From assembly GCA_910579285.1 (NCBI GenBank), contig CAJTTT010000059.1, positions 1 to 7,339 on the forward strand: 7,339 nt of DNA, read 5' to 3'. This stretch comes from an uncultured Lachnospiraceae bacterium (GTDB lineage Bacteria > Bacillota > Clostridia > Lachnospirales > Lachnospiraceae). Every line of letters begins with the position of its first letter. Positions within the stretch are counted from its first letter, which is position 1. This document shows, piece after piece, positions 1 through 7,020 of this stretch. The notes beneath the pieces were generated by a model that saw only the letters and a list, made by a program, of their open reading frames with translations, searched no databases and was not told the DNA's origin. The position numbers and the translations under genes are program-made.

Positions 1-789
1 GAGCAGGTGCATGTGCAGAATGAACCCGTAGCCAATCAGAAATTCCCTTCCTGCATGTGGACGGGGGAGGAGCTGGGAGCGTTTATCCGGGATTATCTCG
101 GGCCGGCAATGGAGAGGGCCGGTCTGTCTACAGAACTCTGGCTTGGCACCATCAATGCGCCGGGCTGTGATTATCACAGGCTGATTTTCGATAAATGGGC
201 GACGGAAGACTATGACTATTTTGCCAACACGGTGCTGATGGATCCGGAGGCGGCGCGCTATATAACCGGCGTCAGCTACCAGTGGGGAGGGAAAATTGCC
301 ATTCAGAGGACTTTTGAGAGCTGGTGGCCTAAGTTCCGCCTGATGCAGCCGGAAAACGAGTGTGGATTCGGGGATAACACATGGGAGTACGCGCGCTATG
401 TCTGGACGATGCTGAAACACTATATTGGAAACGGGGCGGAGAGTTATCTGTACTGGAATCTGGTGCTGGAGCCTATGGGGGTGAGCACATGGGGAGATCC
501 GCAAAATGCCATGATTACAGCCTGTCCGAATACTGGCGAGGTCGTTTACAACCCGGACTTTTATGTGATGAAGCACTTTTCATCGGTGATACAAAGGGGT
601 GCGGTGCGGCTGGGCGCGGCCGGCGCTTTTGCCGGAGACAGCCTGGTATTCAGAAACCCCGACGGTTCACTTGTACTGGAACTGTTCAATCCCTTTGACA
701 GGGTGGTCAGGGTAGGCTACCGGGAGGCAGGAATCACCCGCCTGTTTGACCTGGAACCGAAATCGGTCAACAGCATTGTGATGACGTAA
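1..789 (+). CDS. GH30 family glycoside hydrolase (glucosylceramidase/beta-glucosidase-like), C-terminal part
   Basis: The reading frame is open from the first base, so the gene begins upstream of the window and only about 262 codons are seen. The sequence shows a VQNEP motif whose Glu (codon 22-24) matches the acid/base on strand 4 of the GH30 barrel. It also shows the motif LMQPENECG, where the Glu at 352-354 matches the nucleophile. Further family blocks follow: CMWTGEEL, FIRDYLGP, LGTINAP, YQWGGK, and YLYWNLVLEP followed by a STWG..QN..IT block. The last 70 or so residues (VMKHFSSVIQRGAVRL to the end) match the beta-sandwich domain that closes GH30 proteins. The family are retaining enzymes acting on beta-linked glucosides, glucans, xylans or fucosides, and the exact substrate cannot be told from this part. 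Whether it carries a signal peptide is unknown because the N-terminus is missing. It precedes the repressor and GH3 genes on the same strand, which suggests a shared substrate. Confidence 0.9.
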   Translation, partial: EQVHVQNEPVANQKFPSCMWTGEELGAFIRDYLGPAMERAGLSTELWLGTINAPGCDYHRLIFDKWATEDYDYFANTVLMDPEAARYITGVSYQWGGKIAIQRTFESWWPKFRLMQPENECGFGDNTWEYARYVWTMLKHYIGNGAESYLYWNLVLEPMGVSTWGDPQNAMITACPNTGEVVYNPDFYVMKHFSSVIQRGAVRLGAAGAFAGDSLVFRNPDGSLVLELFNPFDRVVRVGYREAGITRLFDLEPKSVNSIVMT

Positions 790-815
790 TGTCAGCAATT
801 GCGGACCCTATGATT

Positions 816-842
816 TTGTGTTAAAATTTTATCAAATATTCT
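816..842 (+). promoter_or_regulatory. Possible promoter of the LacI-family gene
   Basis: The AT-rich gap after the GH30 gene contains a TATTCT -10-like hexamer at 837-842. The possible -35 sequences upstream are weak: TTGTGT at 816-821 with a short 15-base spacer, or TTTTGT at 814-819 with a 17-base spacer. A start of transcription near 849 would fall on the operator-like motif at 850-862, the expected geometry for repression. The match is weak and the assignment rests mainly on position. Confidence 0.35.
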
Positions 843-849
843 TTTGGGT

Positions 850-862
850 GAAAACGTTTCGA
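850..862 (+). promoter_or_regulatory. Operator-like site 1 (GAAAACGTTTCGA)
   Basis: The core AAACGTTT (852-859) is a perfect palindrome centred on CG, the usual form of LacI/GalR-family operators, whose hinge-helix leucine inserts at a central CpG. The 12 bases AAAACGTTTCGA recur at 1962-1973. The site lies about 47 bases ahead of the repressor gene start, so autoregulation is the simplest reading. It also resembles a CcpA catabolite site with about two mismatches, so global catabolite control is an alternative. Confidence 0.6.
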
Positions 863-908
863 AAAAGGTGGAAGCCGGGAAGAGGATAACGGGGCGGGAG
901 AAGGTACA

Positions 909-1910
909 GTGGCATTGCGGAAGGTGACAATTAAGGATGTGGCAAGGGAGGCGGGCGTTTCCATATCGACGGTTTCCAATGCGCTAAACGGGGTGGACGT
1001 GCTCCACCCTGAAACAAAGCAGCACATATTGGAAGTGGCGGAGAGGCTTCATTATGTGCCGAACTTAAACGGCAGAAATTTGAAGGCGAAGGAGACCCGC
1101 GTCATCGGGCTTTTTATCACTTCAATCAAGGGGCCTTATTACGGTGTTCTGGTGGATGCGGTCTATCAGGGCTGCAAGAAGTACGGCTATGAACTGAATA
1201 TTTACATCAGTGACAAAACCGACAATATGATGGCCAATATATTTGGCAGAAGAATTGACGGCGCAGTCATTTTAAATGAACATATCAAGGAAAAAGAGGA
1301 AAAATTTCTCGCAGATAATCAGTTCCCGACGGTCTTTATTGACAGAGAGCTGAAGGGGGATACCATCTCCAGTGTGGTCTTTGACTCCTACCATGAGGGG
1401 GAAATGGTGGCAAAGTATCTGCTGGAACTTGGACATACCAGTTTCGCCTATGTGCGCGGCGTGGAGAATAACTTTGACAATACCCAGAGACTAAACGGCT
1501 TCCGGGACGTGTTAAAAAGGGCGGGCATCGCTCTTTCGCCGGATTATATCATCGACGGTGAGTATGAAACGGATGCCGCCTATCATTCCATGAAAAAATT
1601 TATGGATGAGATGAAGCCGCTGCCGGATGCCGTCTTTGCGGCAAATGATTTGAGCGCCATCGGCGTGATCGAGGCGCTCACCGAGGAGGGAATCCGGGTG
1701 CCGGAGGATGTGAGCGTGGTGGGCTGTGACGATATTGAGATTGTCAAGCTTCTGAAGCCTTCGGTCACAACGGTCAGGACATCTTTCGAGAAACAGGGCG
1801 CCCTGTCGGTGGCGCGTCTGATTGACTTGATTAAAGGAGAGAAAAAGGGAACGATAGACATTCTGCAGGGCAGAGTGATCCCCCGGGAATCCACATGCGT
1901 CAGAGAATGA
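909..1910 (+). CDS. LacI/GalR-family transcriptional regulator
   Basis: This 333-residue protein has the usual length and layout of the family. Residues 6-28 form the helix-turn-helix (VTIKDVAREAGVSISTVSNALNG). Residues 51-59 (PNLNGRNLK) are the hinge helix, with Leu58 as the expected DNA-intercalating residue; a Gly stands where many relatives have Ala. The rest is a periplasmic-binding-protein-like sugar sensor, including PDAVFAANDLSAIG (239-252) and VSVVGCDDIE (near 273). The start is a GTG preceded by GGGAGAAGG at 896-904, which gives suitable spacing; no better in-frame ATG is seen. It sits between a GH30 and a GH3 gene, 38 bases before the latter, and is probably the local repressor responding to a sugar released by these enzymes. 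Two copies of a CG-centred palindrome near its own promoter and the GH3 start are likely binding sites. The effector cannot be read from the sequence. Confidence 0.95.
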   Translation: MALRKVTIKDVAREAGVSISTVSNALNGVDVLHPETKQHILEVAERLHYVPNLNGRNLKAKETRVIGLFITSIKGPYYGVLVDAVYQGCKKYGYELNIYISDKTDNMMANIFGRRIDGAVILNEHIKEKEEKFLADNQFPTVFIDRELKGDTISSVVFDSYHEGEMVAKYLLELGHTSFAYVRGVENNFDNTQRLNGFRDVLKRAGIALSPDYIIDGEYETDAAYHSMKKFMDEMKPLPDAVFAANDLSAIGVIEALTEEGIRVPEDVSVVGCDDIEIVKLLKPSVTTVRTSFEKQGALSVARLIDLIKGEKKGTIDILQGRVIPRESTCVRE

Positions 1911-1918
1911 ATGGCGGA

Positions 1919-1947
1919 TGGTGAAAAACAGAAAGGCAGTGTATATT
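1919..1947 (+). promoter_or_regulatory. Weak possible promoter in the repressor-GH3 gap
   Basis: TATATT at 1942-1947 could be a -10 element, with TGGTGA at 1919-1924 as a poor -35 at 17-base spacing. TATAAA at 1952-1957 is another -10-like choice. A promoter here would explain why an operator-like motif lies at 1962-1973. If there is none, the GH3 gene is read from upstream and the motif would act as a roadblock or be chance. The GAAAGG at 1931-1936 is the likely ribosome binding site of the GH3 gene, 12 bases from its ATG. Confidence 0.25.
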
Positions 1948-1948
1948 C

Positions 1949-4708
1949 ATGTATAAAAATAAAAACGTTTCGATTATCTGCAGGCGGGCGGCGGCGCAGG
2001 GGGCGGTTCTGCTGAGGAACCGCGGATACATTCTCCCGCTTGTCAGAGAAGACCATGTGTCGGTATTCGGCAGATGCCAGATTGATTATTACAGAAGCGG
2101 CACGGGATCGGGAGGCGCGGTCAATGTGCCTTACATGGTCAGCCTGCTGGAGGGACTGCGGGATGCCGGGGTCCGTGTCAATGAAGAGGTGGCGGAAGGT
2201 TATGAAAAGTGGCTGGCCGCCCATCCTTTTGATGACGGCGGGGGCGGCTGGGCGTGCGAGCCGTGGTGTCAGCAGGAAATGCCGCTGGAGGAAGAGACGG
2301 TCCGCCGTGCGGCCGCGTGTTCCAATAAGGCGCTTGTGGTGATCGGGCGGACGGCGGGAGAAGACAAAGACAACGCGGTGCAGGAAGGCAGTTATCTGCT
2401 GACGGCCGGGGAGCGGGAGATGCTCGCCTGTGTGTGCAGAAATTTCCGGGATGTGGCCGTGGTATTAAATGTTTCCAACATCGTGGATATGCAGTTTGTG
2501 GAGGAGTATCCGGCTGTGGGGGCGGTAGTCTATGCGTGGCAGGGCGGCATGGAAGGCGGAAACGGGATTGCCGATGTGCTGACGGGCAGGGAAGTTTTCC
2601 AGGGAAAGCTCACGGACACGATTGCGCGGCGTATCACGGATTACCCTTCGGACCGAAATCATGGCGGCGTGTCTGAAAATGTGTATCAGGAAGATATTTA
2701 TGTGGGGTATCGCTATTTTGAGACGTTTGACAAGGATGCGGTGCTGTACCCTTTCGGATATGGTCTCTCTTATACGGAGTTCGGGCTGTCGGAGGCTTCG
2801 GCATGTATCTCGGGAAAGGGCACGGACGCGAAGCTGATCTTCACCTGCAGCGTGAAAAATACAGGGACGGTATACGGCGGCCGTGAGACGGTGCAGCTCT
2901 ATGTGCAGAAGCCGCAGGGCGGCCTTGGAAATCCGGCAAAGGAACTGATCGGGTTTGTGAAGACGGGCCATTTGGGATGCGGTGAAGAGGAAAAAGTGCA
3001 GATTACGGTGGACATGTACAGTCTCGCCTCCTATGATGACAGCGGAGCCGGCGGCCATAAAAGCGCCTATGTGCTGGAGGCGGGAGCTTACTCTTTCCAT
3101 GTGGGGACGGACAGCAGGAACACACAGCCGGTGCCGGTGAACGGGGCGGGAAATTGGGAAGTGCAAAAGCCCCTGTTGGTAAAGTCTTGCGAGGAGGCGA
3201 TGGCGCCATCCAGGAATTTTGAGCGTCTGCGGGCTCTGGTTGATGAAAATGGCGCTGTCACACCCGGATATGAACCTGCCCCCGTGAGAACGGCTGACCT
3301 TCGGAGACGGATAGAGGACCGCCTTCCGCCCGCGGCTGTTTACACCGGCAGCCAGGGACTGCTGTTAAAAGACGTGGCGGAGGGAACCTGTACGATGGAG
3401 GCGTTCATAGCGCAGTTGTCTGAAGAAGACCTGGCCGCCCTTGTGAGAGGGGAAGGGATGTGCAGCATTAAGGTGACACCGGGAACAGCGGCAGCTTTTG
3501 GCGGGGTGTCCGACAGTCTGCTCGGATTTGGCATTCCCATAGGCTGCTGTGCGGACGGCCCCTCGGGCATCCGTATGGATAACGGGGCAGCGGCCACGCA
3601 GGTGCCGATCGGGACGCTGCTTGCGTGCACATGGGATGAGGCGCTTGTGGAAGAGCTGTATGCCTGCATTGGCGGGGAGATGGTGGAAAACGGGATAGAT
3701 GCGCTCCTGGGTCCCGGCATCAATATACACAGGCACCCGTTAAATGGAAGAAACTTCGAGTATTTTTCGGAGGATCCGCTGCTTTCGGGCAGGATGGCGG
3801 CTGCCGTTGTCAGGGGAATCGGGCGGCACAAAGTATACGGGGTGATCAAGCATTTTGCCTGCAATTCCCAGGAGACAGGGAGAAACATCGTCAATGCGGT
3901 GGTCTCGGAGAGAGCTTTGCGGCAGATCTATCTTAAGGCTTTTGAGATTGCTGTCAGGGAAGGAAACGCGCAGGCCGTTATGACTTCCTATAATCCCGTA
4001 AACGGCCACTGGGCGGCATCCGCCTATGATCTGACGACTACCATACTGCGCGGAGAGTGGGGCTTTGACGGTATGGTTATGACAGACTGGTGGGCCTGTA
4101 TGAACGATGCGGCGGACGGCGGAGAAGCATCGAGAACCCGCACGGCGGATATGGTGCGTTCCCAGAATGATGTGTACATGGTAGTAAATAACAACGGCGC
4201 AGAAATTAACGCGTCGGGAGATGACATCATGGAGGCGCTTGCCGGAGGCAGGCTCACCGTCGGGGAGCTGCAGAGAAGCGCCAGGAATATATGCGGCTTC
4301 CTGATGAAGACGCCGGCCATGCGGAAGGAGGATTTTCGCAGGACAGAGATACCCCTGTTCCGGGCGGCACAGATGGGAGGGGATGCGCTGGATGGAGAAA
4401 ATCGGATCCACTTACATATTTCCTCGCCTGCGGAGCGGGTATTTGACCTGACGGAGAGCGGCGTTTACGATGTGATCGTAAAACTGATGTCCCCGCAGAC
4501 AGACCGGGCACAGACAGTGTGCAGGGCCACGCTGAACGGGGAACACTTTGCCACATTCCAGACGAACGGAACGGAGGGCAGGTGGATTATGCAGAAGCTG
4601 CTTCGCGTGCAGATGGAGAAGGGCGGATACCGGCTTGCCTTTCAGTTTCCCAAGCCGGGCATGGAAATCGCTTATATGGAGCTGCGCAGGGTCAGGGCAG
4701 AGACGTGA
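1949..4708 (+). CDS. GH3 family beta-glucosidase with permuted domain order
   Basis: The protein has 919 residues and no signal peptide, so it is probably cytoplasmic. Its GH3 domains are in reverse of the common order. The alpha/beta sandwich (GH3 C-terminal domain) comes first at about residues 10-275. It includes GAVLLRN, IGRTAGEDKDN (Glu138 matches the acid/base of the SGEGxDR motif in ordinary GH3 enzymes) and the end block YPFGYGLSYTEF. A fibronectin-III-like domain follows at about 285-395. The catalytic barrel is at about 450-800, with ADGPSGIRMD (535-544), GRNFEYFSEDP (near 600), KHFACN (634-639), MTSYNPVNG (678-686) and VMTDWWA, whose Asp713 is the nucleophile. The last 95 or so residues look like a beta-rich sugar-binding module. 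Beta-glucosidases of Ruminococcus albus and Butyrivibrio fibrisolvens are known to have this swapped order. It would cleave terminal beta-linked sugars from short oligosaccharides or glycosides; beta-glucosidase is the likeliest activity, but xylosidase or other activity cannot be excluded. It follows the LacI-family gene by 38 bases and ends before an intrinsic terminator. Confidence 0.92.
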   Translation: MYKNKNVSIICRRAAAQGAVLLRNRGYILPLVREDHVSVFGRCQIDYYRSGTGSGGAVNVPYMVSLLEGLRDAGVRVNEEVAEGYEKWLAAHPFDDGGGGWACEPWCQQEMPLEEETVRRAAACSNKALVVIGRTAGEDKDNAVQEGSYLLTAGEREMLACVCRNFRDVAVVLNVSNIVDMQFVEEYPAVGAVVYAWQGGMEGGNGIADVLTGREVFQGKLTDTIARRITDYPSDRNHGGVSENVYQEDIYVGYRYFETFDKDAVLYPFGYGLSYTEFGLSEASACISGKGTDAKLIFTCSVKNTGTVYGGRETVQLYVQKPQGGLGNPAKELIGFVKTGHLGCGEEEKVQITVDMYSLASYDDSGAGGHKSAYVLEAGAYSFHVGTDSRNTQPVPVNGAGNWEVQKPLLVKSCEEAMAPSRNFERLRALVDENGAVTPGYEPAPVRTADLRRRIEDRLPPAAVYTGSQGLLLKDVAEGTCTMEAFIAQLSEEDLAALVRGEGMCSIKVTPGTAAAFGGVSDSLLGFGIPIGCCADGPSGIRMDNGAAATQVPIGTLLACTWDEALVEELYACIGGEMVENGIDALLGPGINIHRHPLNGRNFEYFSEDPLLSGRMAAAVVRGIGRHKVYGVIKHFACNSQETGRNIVNAVVSERALRQIYLKAFEIAVREGNAQAVMTSYNPVNGHWAASAYDLTTTILRGEWGFDGMVMTDWWACMNDAADGGEASRTRTADMVRSQNDVYMVVNNNGAEINASGDDIMEALAGGRLTVGELQRSARNICGFLMKTPAMRKEDFRRTEIPLFRAAQMGGDALDGENRIHLHISSPAERVFDLTESGVYDVIVKLMSPQTDRAQTVCRATLNGEHFATFQTNGTEGRWIMQKLLRVQMEKGGYRLAFQFPKPGMEIAYMELRRVRAET
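1961..1973 (+). promoter_or_regulatory. Operator-like site 2 (AAAAACGTTTCGA) inside the GH3 start
   Basis: Twelve bases (1962-1973) are identical to the motif ahead of the repressor gene, again centred on the palindrome AAACGTTT (1963-1970). It covers codons 5-9 of the GH3 gene. A repressor bound here could block initiation from a promoter just upstream or stop elongating polymerase. Part of the sequence is fixed by coding, so chance is not ruled out, but the identity extends beyond the palindrome. Confidence 0.55.
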
Positions 4709-4731
4709 TATGACAGAGTGAATGAGACAGC

Positions 4732-4765
4732 AGGAGGAGTCTGTTGACGCAGACGCCTCCTTTTT
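4732..4765 (+). terminator. Intrinsic terminator after the GH3 gene
   Basis: AGGAGGAGTCTG (4732-4743) pairs with CAGACGCCTCCT (4750-4761), with one A-G mismatch and a six-base loop, and is followed by a run of Ts through 4765. It lies 23 bases after the GH3 stop codon and marks the end of the glycan-use transcription unit. Confidence 0.9.
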
Positions 4766-4782
4766 GTCTGGAAAGAGGACGA

Positions 4783-4818
4783 AATAGCCAAATCTCAAAG
4801 ATAAAATTTGTGGCTATT
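4783..4818. repeat. Inverted repeat AATAGCCA / TGGCTATT ahead of the HD-GYP promoter
   Basis: AATAGCCA at 4783-4790 and TGGCTATT at 4811-4818 are perfect inverted copies separated by 20 AT-rich bases. The pair lies after the GH3 terminator and just before the proposed -35 at 4835. It could be an operator for the next gene. No T-run follows, so it is not an intrinsic terminator. Confidence 0.5.
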
Positions 4819-4834
4819 CACAATGAGCTTCCTA

Positions 4835-4863
4835 TTCAGACTGACAGAATTATATGGTACAAT
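4835..4863 (+). promoter_or_regulatory. Extended -10 promoter of the HD-GYP gene
   Basis: TACAAT (4858-4863) is preceded by TGG, giving an extended -10 (TGN plus hexamer). TTCAGA (4835-4840) stands 17 bases upstream and matches four of six -35 positions. Transcription would begin near 4870, leaving a short leader of about 28 bases before the ATG at 4898. This argues against any earlier translation start. Confidence 0.65.
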
Positions 4864-4897
4864 AAAAAATCATTACGACATAAACGAGGATATTTTT

Positions 4898-6922
4898 ATG
4901 GTCTTAAGTGATATCGTGTTCGCTCTTGCAGCGTTTTGCGCGTTTGTCTGCGCTGTTATTACCTATAAAAAGAAAACACATCTGGCCTTCGTTACGGGAA
5001 CCATGTTTCTGGCAGCCTGTGCGGTGAACCTCACCTATCTGGCAAGAATCGGCGCGGGCACTTACTTTGCAGCTTCTCTTACGACCAGCGTCTATTTTGT
5101 ATGCCTGGATTTTCTTGTTCTGTCTATGGTCTACTATATGGCAGAGTTTACCCAGTCAAGAATGGAAAAGCCGCGCTCGAAACGCATATTGATTTGCACG
5201 GTCTATTTTGTGGCTTTTATAGACGCGGCGATTCTGATACTCAATGTTTTCCACGAAGTGATTCTCCGTTATCAGTACCAGGCGGACAGTATCTACGCCA
5301 TAAAATACATGTTTGAGCTTAAGCCGGGATTTTACCTGCATCTGGCTTTTGTGTATCTCCTTGTGGCCGTGATTCTGTTCCTGCTGATCCGAAAGACCGT
5401 AAGCGTGCCGAAAATATACCGCGCCAGATATGCCAGCACCCTTCTGTCGCTCTGCGTGATCGGTCTGCTCACTATCCTGTATATGTTGGAGATTCTGACT
5501 GTGCCTGTGGATGCAGCAGTGCTGGTTTACGGATTTGTCTGTCCGCTTGTCTACAGAAATACCTTCGACTATTCCTCGAAGGGAATGCTGAATACCACCC
5601 GCAAGATGGTGCTGGAATATATGGGTATGCCGATGATTCTTTTTGACTATGAGGGGTACACGGCAGATACGAACCGGGATATGCGGGCGCTTTTTCCTGC
5701 GCTGGAGGATCAGCAGAACCGTATCAGCATGACGGATTTTCTACAGCTTGGCGCATTCCGCGATTTGCAGAGCATTGATTCGGATCAGACTTTTGACTGG
5801 GAGAATCCGGGCAGCGCGGGAGCACGCAGATATCACTGTGTCTTTAACTGCCTGAGAGACGGGAAGGGGCAGATTATCGGCCATCTTCTCATAATGAAAA
5901 ACCTGGAGACGGAGCGGGATATGCTCACCCAGCTTTACTCAAAGAACAGTTTTTACAGCGAGACGGACAAGCTGCTTGCCGGGGGAGTATACCCGGTGAC
6001 AGTGGTGGTGTGCAACGCCAACGGGATCGGGATTGTCAATGATGTGTACGGCTGGCGCAAGGGCAATGAACTGCTCAGGCAGGCGGCCGGGCTTTTGCGG
6101 GAAAATCTGCCGGCTGGTGCAGTTCTGGCAAGGCTGGCGGACGGGGACATGGCCGCGGCGCTCACAGAGGTGGAACAGGAATATGCAGTCCGTCTTTTTG
6201 AGCATATCAAGGAGCAGTACAGACAGGGCAATGACACAGGAATCAATACGGATATCGAATACGGCATCGCTGTGATCCGGGATCAGACAAAGAGCGTGGA
6301 GGAGGCTGTCAGGGAGGCATCGGAGAGCATGCGCACGAAAAAGCTGATGAACCAGTCCTCCAAGAAGAGTTCGCTGTTAGATTCCCTGACACAGACGCTG
6401 ACGGAGAGTGATTATGAGACGGAGGAGCATGTGGAGCGCACCAGGGAGATGGCGATCCGCCTCGGGAAGGCGCTTTCCTTATCGGACGGGGATCTGGGTA
6501 AACTGGCGCTTTTGGCGGTGCTTCACGACATCGGGAAGATTGCCATTCCCCATGCCATCCTGATCAAACCCGGAAAACTGACGGACGCGGAGTGGGAGAT
6601 TATGAAGACCCACACGGAGAAAGGGTATCGGATTGCCAACGCCTCCAAGGAGCTGAAGCCCATCGGTGAATATATTCTCCATCACCATGAGCGGTGGGAC
6701 GGCGGCGGGTATCCCGGCGGTCTTGCGGGGGAGGAAATACCGCTTCTTTCCCGGATTATCACGGTGGTGGATTCCCATGACGTGATGGTGCATGACAGGC
6801 CCTATCACAAGGCGATGAGCGGGAAGGATGCGGAGGCGGAGCTTCGCCGCTGCTCCGGCACCCAGTTTGACCCGAACCTGGTGGAAGTATTTCTGGAGGT
6901 GCTTGGGGAGGATGCATCGTGA
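4898..6922 (+). CDS. Membrane sensor with PAS-like, degenerate GGDEF and HD-GYP phosphodiesterase domains
   Basis: The chosen ATG has ACGAGGA at 4884-4890, seven bases upstream, giving 674 residues. The frame is open to a TTG at 4808, but that lies before the promoter. About seven hydrophobic spans occur near residues 4-22, 29-48, 57-81, 97-117, 145-164, 180-198 and 204-219, like the 7TM input regions of some histidine kinases. A PAS-like region follows (about 230-337). The GGDEF-type domain (about 341-490, opening DMLTQLYSKNSF) has lost its signature: RLADGDMA (A414-M418) stands for RxGGDEF, and NANG (373-376) for the metal-binding DxD. The HD-GYP domain (about 500-674) keeps E507, H511, H543-D544, H572, H596-H597 and D625, plus HHERWDGGGYP. 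HD-GYP proteins hydrolyse cyclic di-GMP or related cyclic dinucleotides. The likely role is a membrane receptor that controls cyclic dinucleotide breakdown. It stands alone with its own promoter; the input signal is unknown. Confidence 0.93.
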   Translation: MVLSDIVFALAAFCAFVCAVITYKKKTHLAFVTGTMFLAACAVNLTYLARIGAGTYFAASLTTSVYFVCLDFLVLSMVYYMAEFTQSRMEKPRSKRILICTVYFVAFIDAAILILNVFHEVILRYQYQADSIYAIKYMFELKPGFYLHLAFVYLLVAVILFLLIRKTVSVPKIYRARYASTLLSLCVIGLLTILYMLEILTVPVDAAVLVYGFVCPLVYRNTFDYSSKGMLNTTRKMVLEYMGMPMILFDYEGYTADTNRDMRALFPALEDQQNRISMTDFLQLGAFRDLQSIDSDQTFDWENPGSAGARRYHCVFNCLRDGKGQIIGHLLIMKNLETERDMLTQLYSKNSFYSETDKLLAGGVYPVTVVVCNANGIGIVNDVYGWRKGNELLRQAAGLLRENLPAGAVLARLADGDMAAALTEVEQEYAVRLFEHIKEQYRQGNDTGINTDIEYGIAVIRDQTKSVEEAVREASESMRTKKLMNQSSKKSSLLDSLTQTLTESDYETEEHVERTREMAIRLGKALSLSDGDLGKLALLAVLHDIGKIAIPHAILIKPGKLTDAEWEIMKTHTEKGYRIANASKELKPIGEYILHHHERWDGGGYPGGLAGEEIPLLSRIITVVDSHDVMVHDRPYHKAMSGKDAEAELRRCSGTQFDPNLVEVFLEVLGEDAS

Positions 6923-6986
6923 GACGCGCTTTCCGGGAACGGCAGATTCCGTCAGCCTCTTTTTGAAGAAGGCCGGGAAATGGGAA

Positions 6987-7015
6987 TTGACAAACGGGAT
7001 ATAATTGACTATAGT
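6987..7015 (+). promoter_or_regulatory. Strong sigma-A-type promoter of the T-box leader
   Basis: A perfect TTGACA at 6987-6992 is separated by 17 bases from TATAGT at 7010-7015, which matches five of six -10 positions. Transcription would begin near 7021-7023. A perfect TATAAT at 7000-7005 is only seven bases from the -35 and so should not be used with it. No convincing terminator is seen between the HD-GYP stop codon (6922) and this promoter. Confidence 0.85.
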
Positions 7016-7020
7016 ATTAG

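Noticed and set aside
782..794. TGAC/GTCA inverted repeat over the GH30 stop codon.
   Set aside because: Four pairs with a five-base loop and no T-run are expected by chance.
1583..2224. Long reverse-strand open frame across the repressor-GH3 junction.
   Set aside because: It overlaps two well-supported genes on the other strand and its protein has no recognisable motif; it is a shadow of GC-rich codon use.
2465..4798. Several reverse-strand and alternative-frame open frames of 60-230 codons inside the GH3 gene.
   Set aside because: All lie within the GH3 coding sequence, are low-complexity or basic in composition, and have no supporting ribosome sites or family motifs.
4808..4897. Thirty-codon N-terminal extension of the HD-GYP protein from a TTG codon.
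   Set aside because: It lacks a ribosome site and lies over the extended -10 promoter, whereas the ATG at 4898 has ACGAGGA at ideal spacing and begins directly with a membrane span.
6936..6965. Possible terminator after the HD-GYP gene (ACGG/CCGT followed later by a T-run).
   Set aside because: The stem has only four pairs and is separated from the Ts by several bases, so it is too weak to call.
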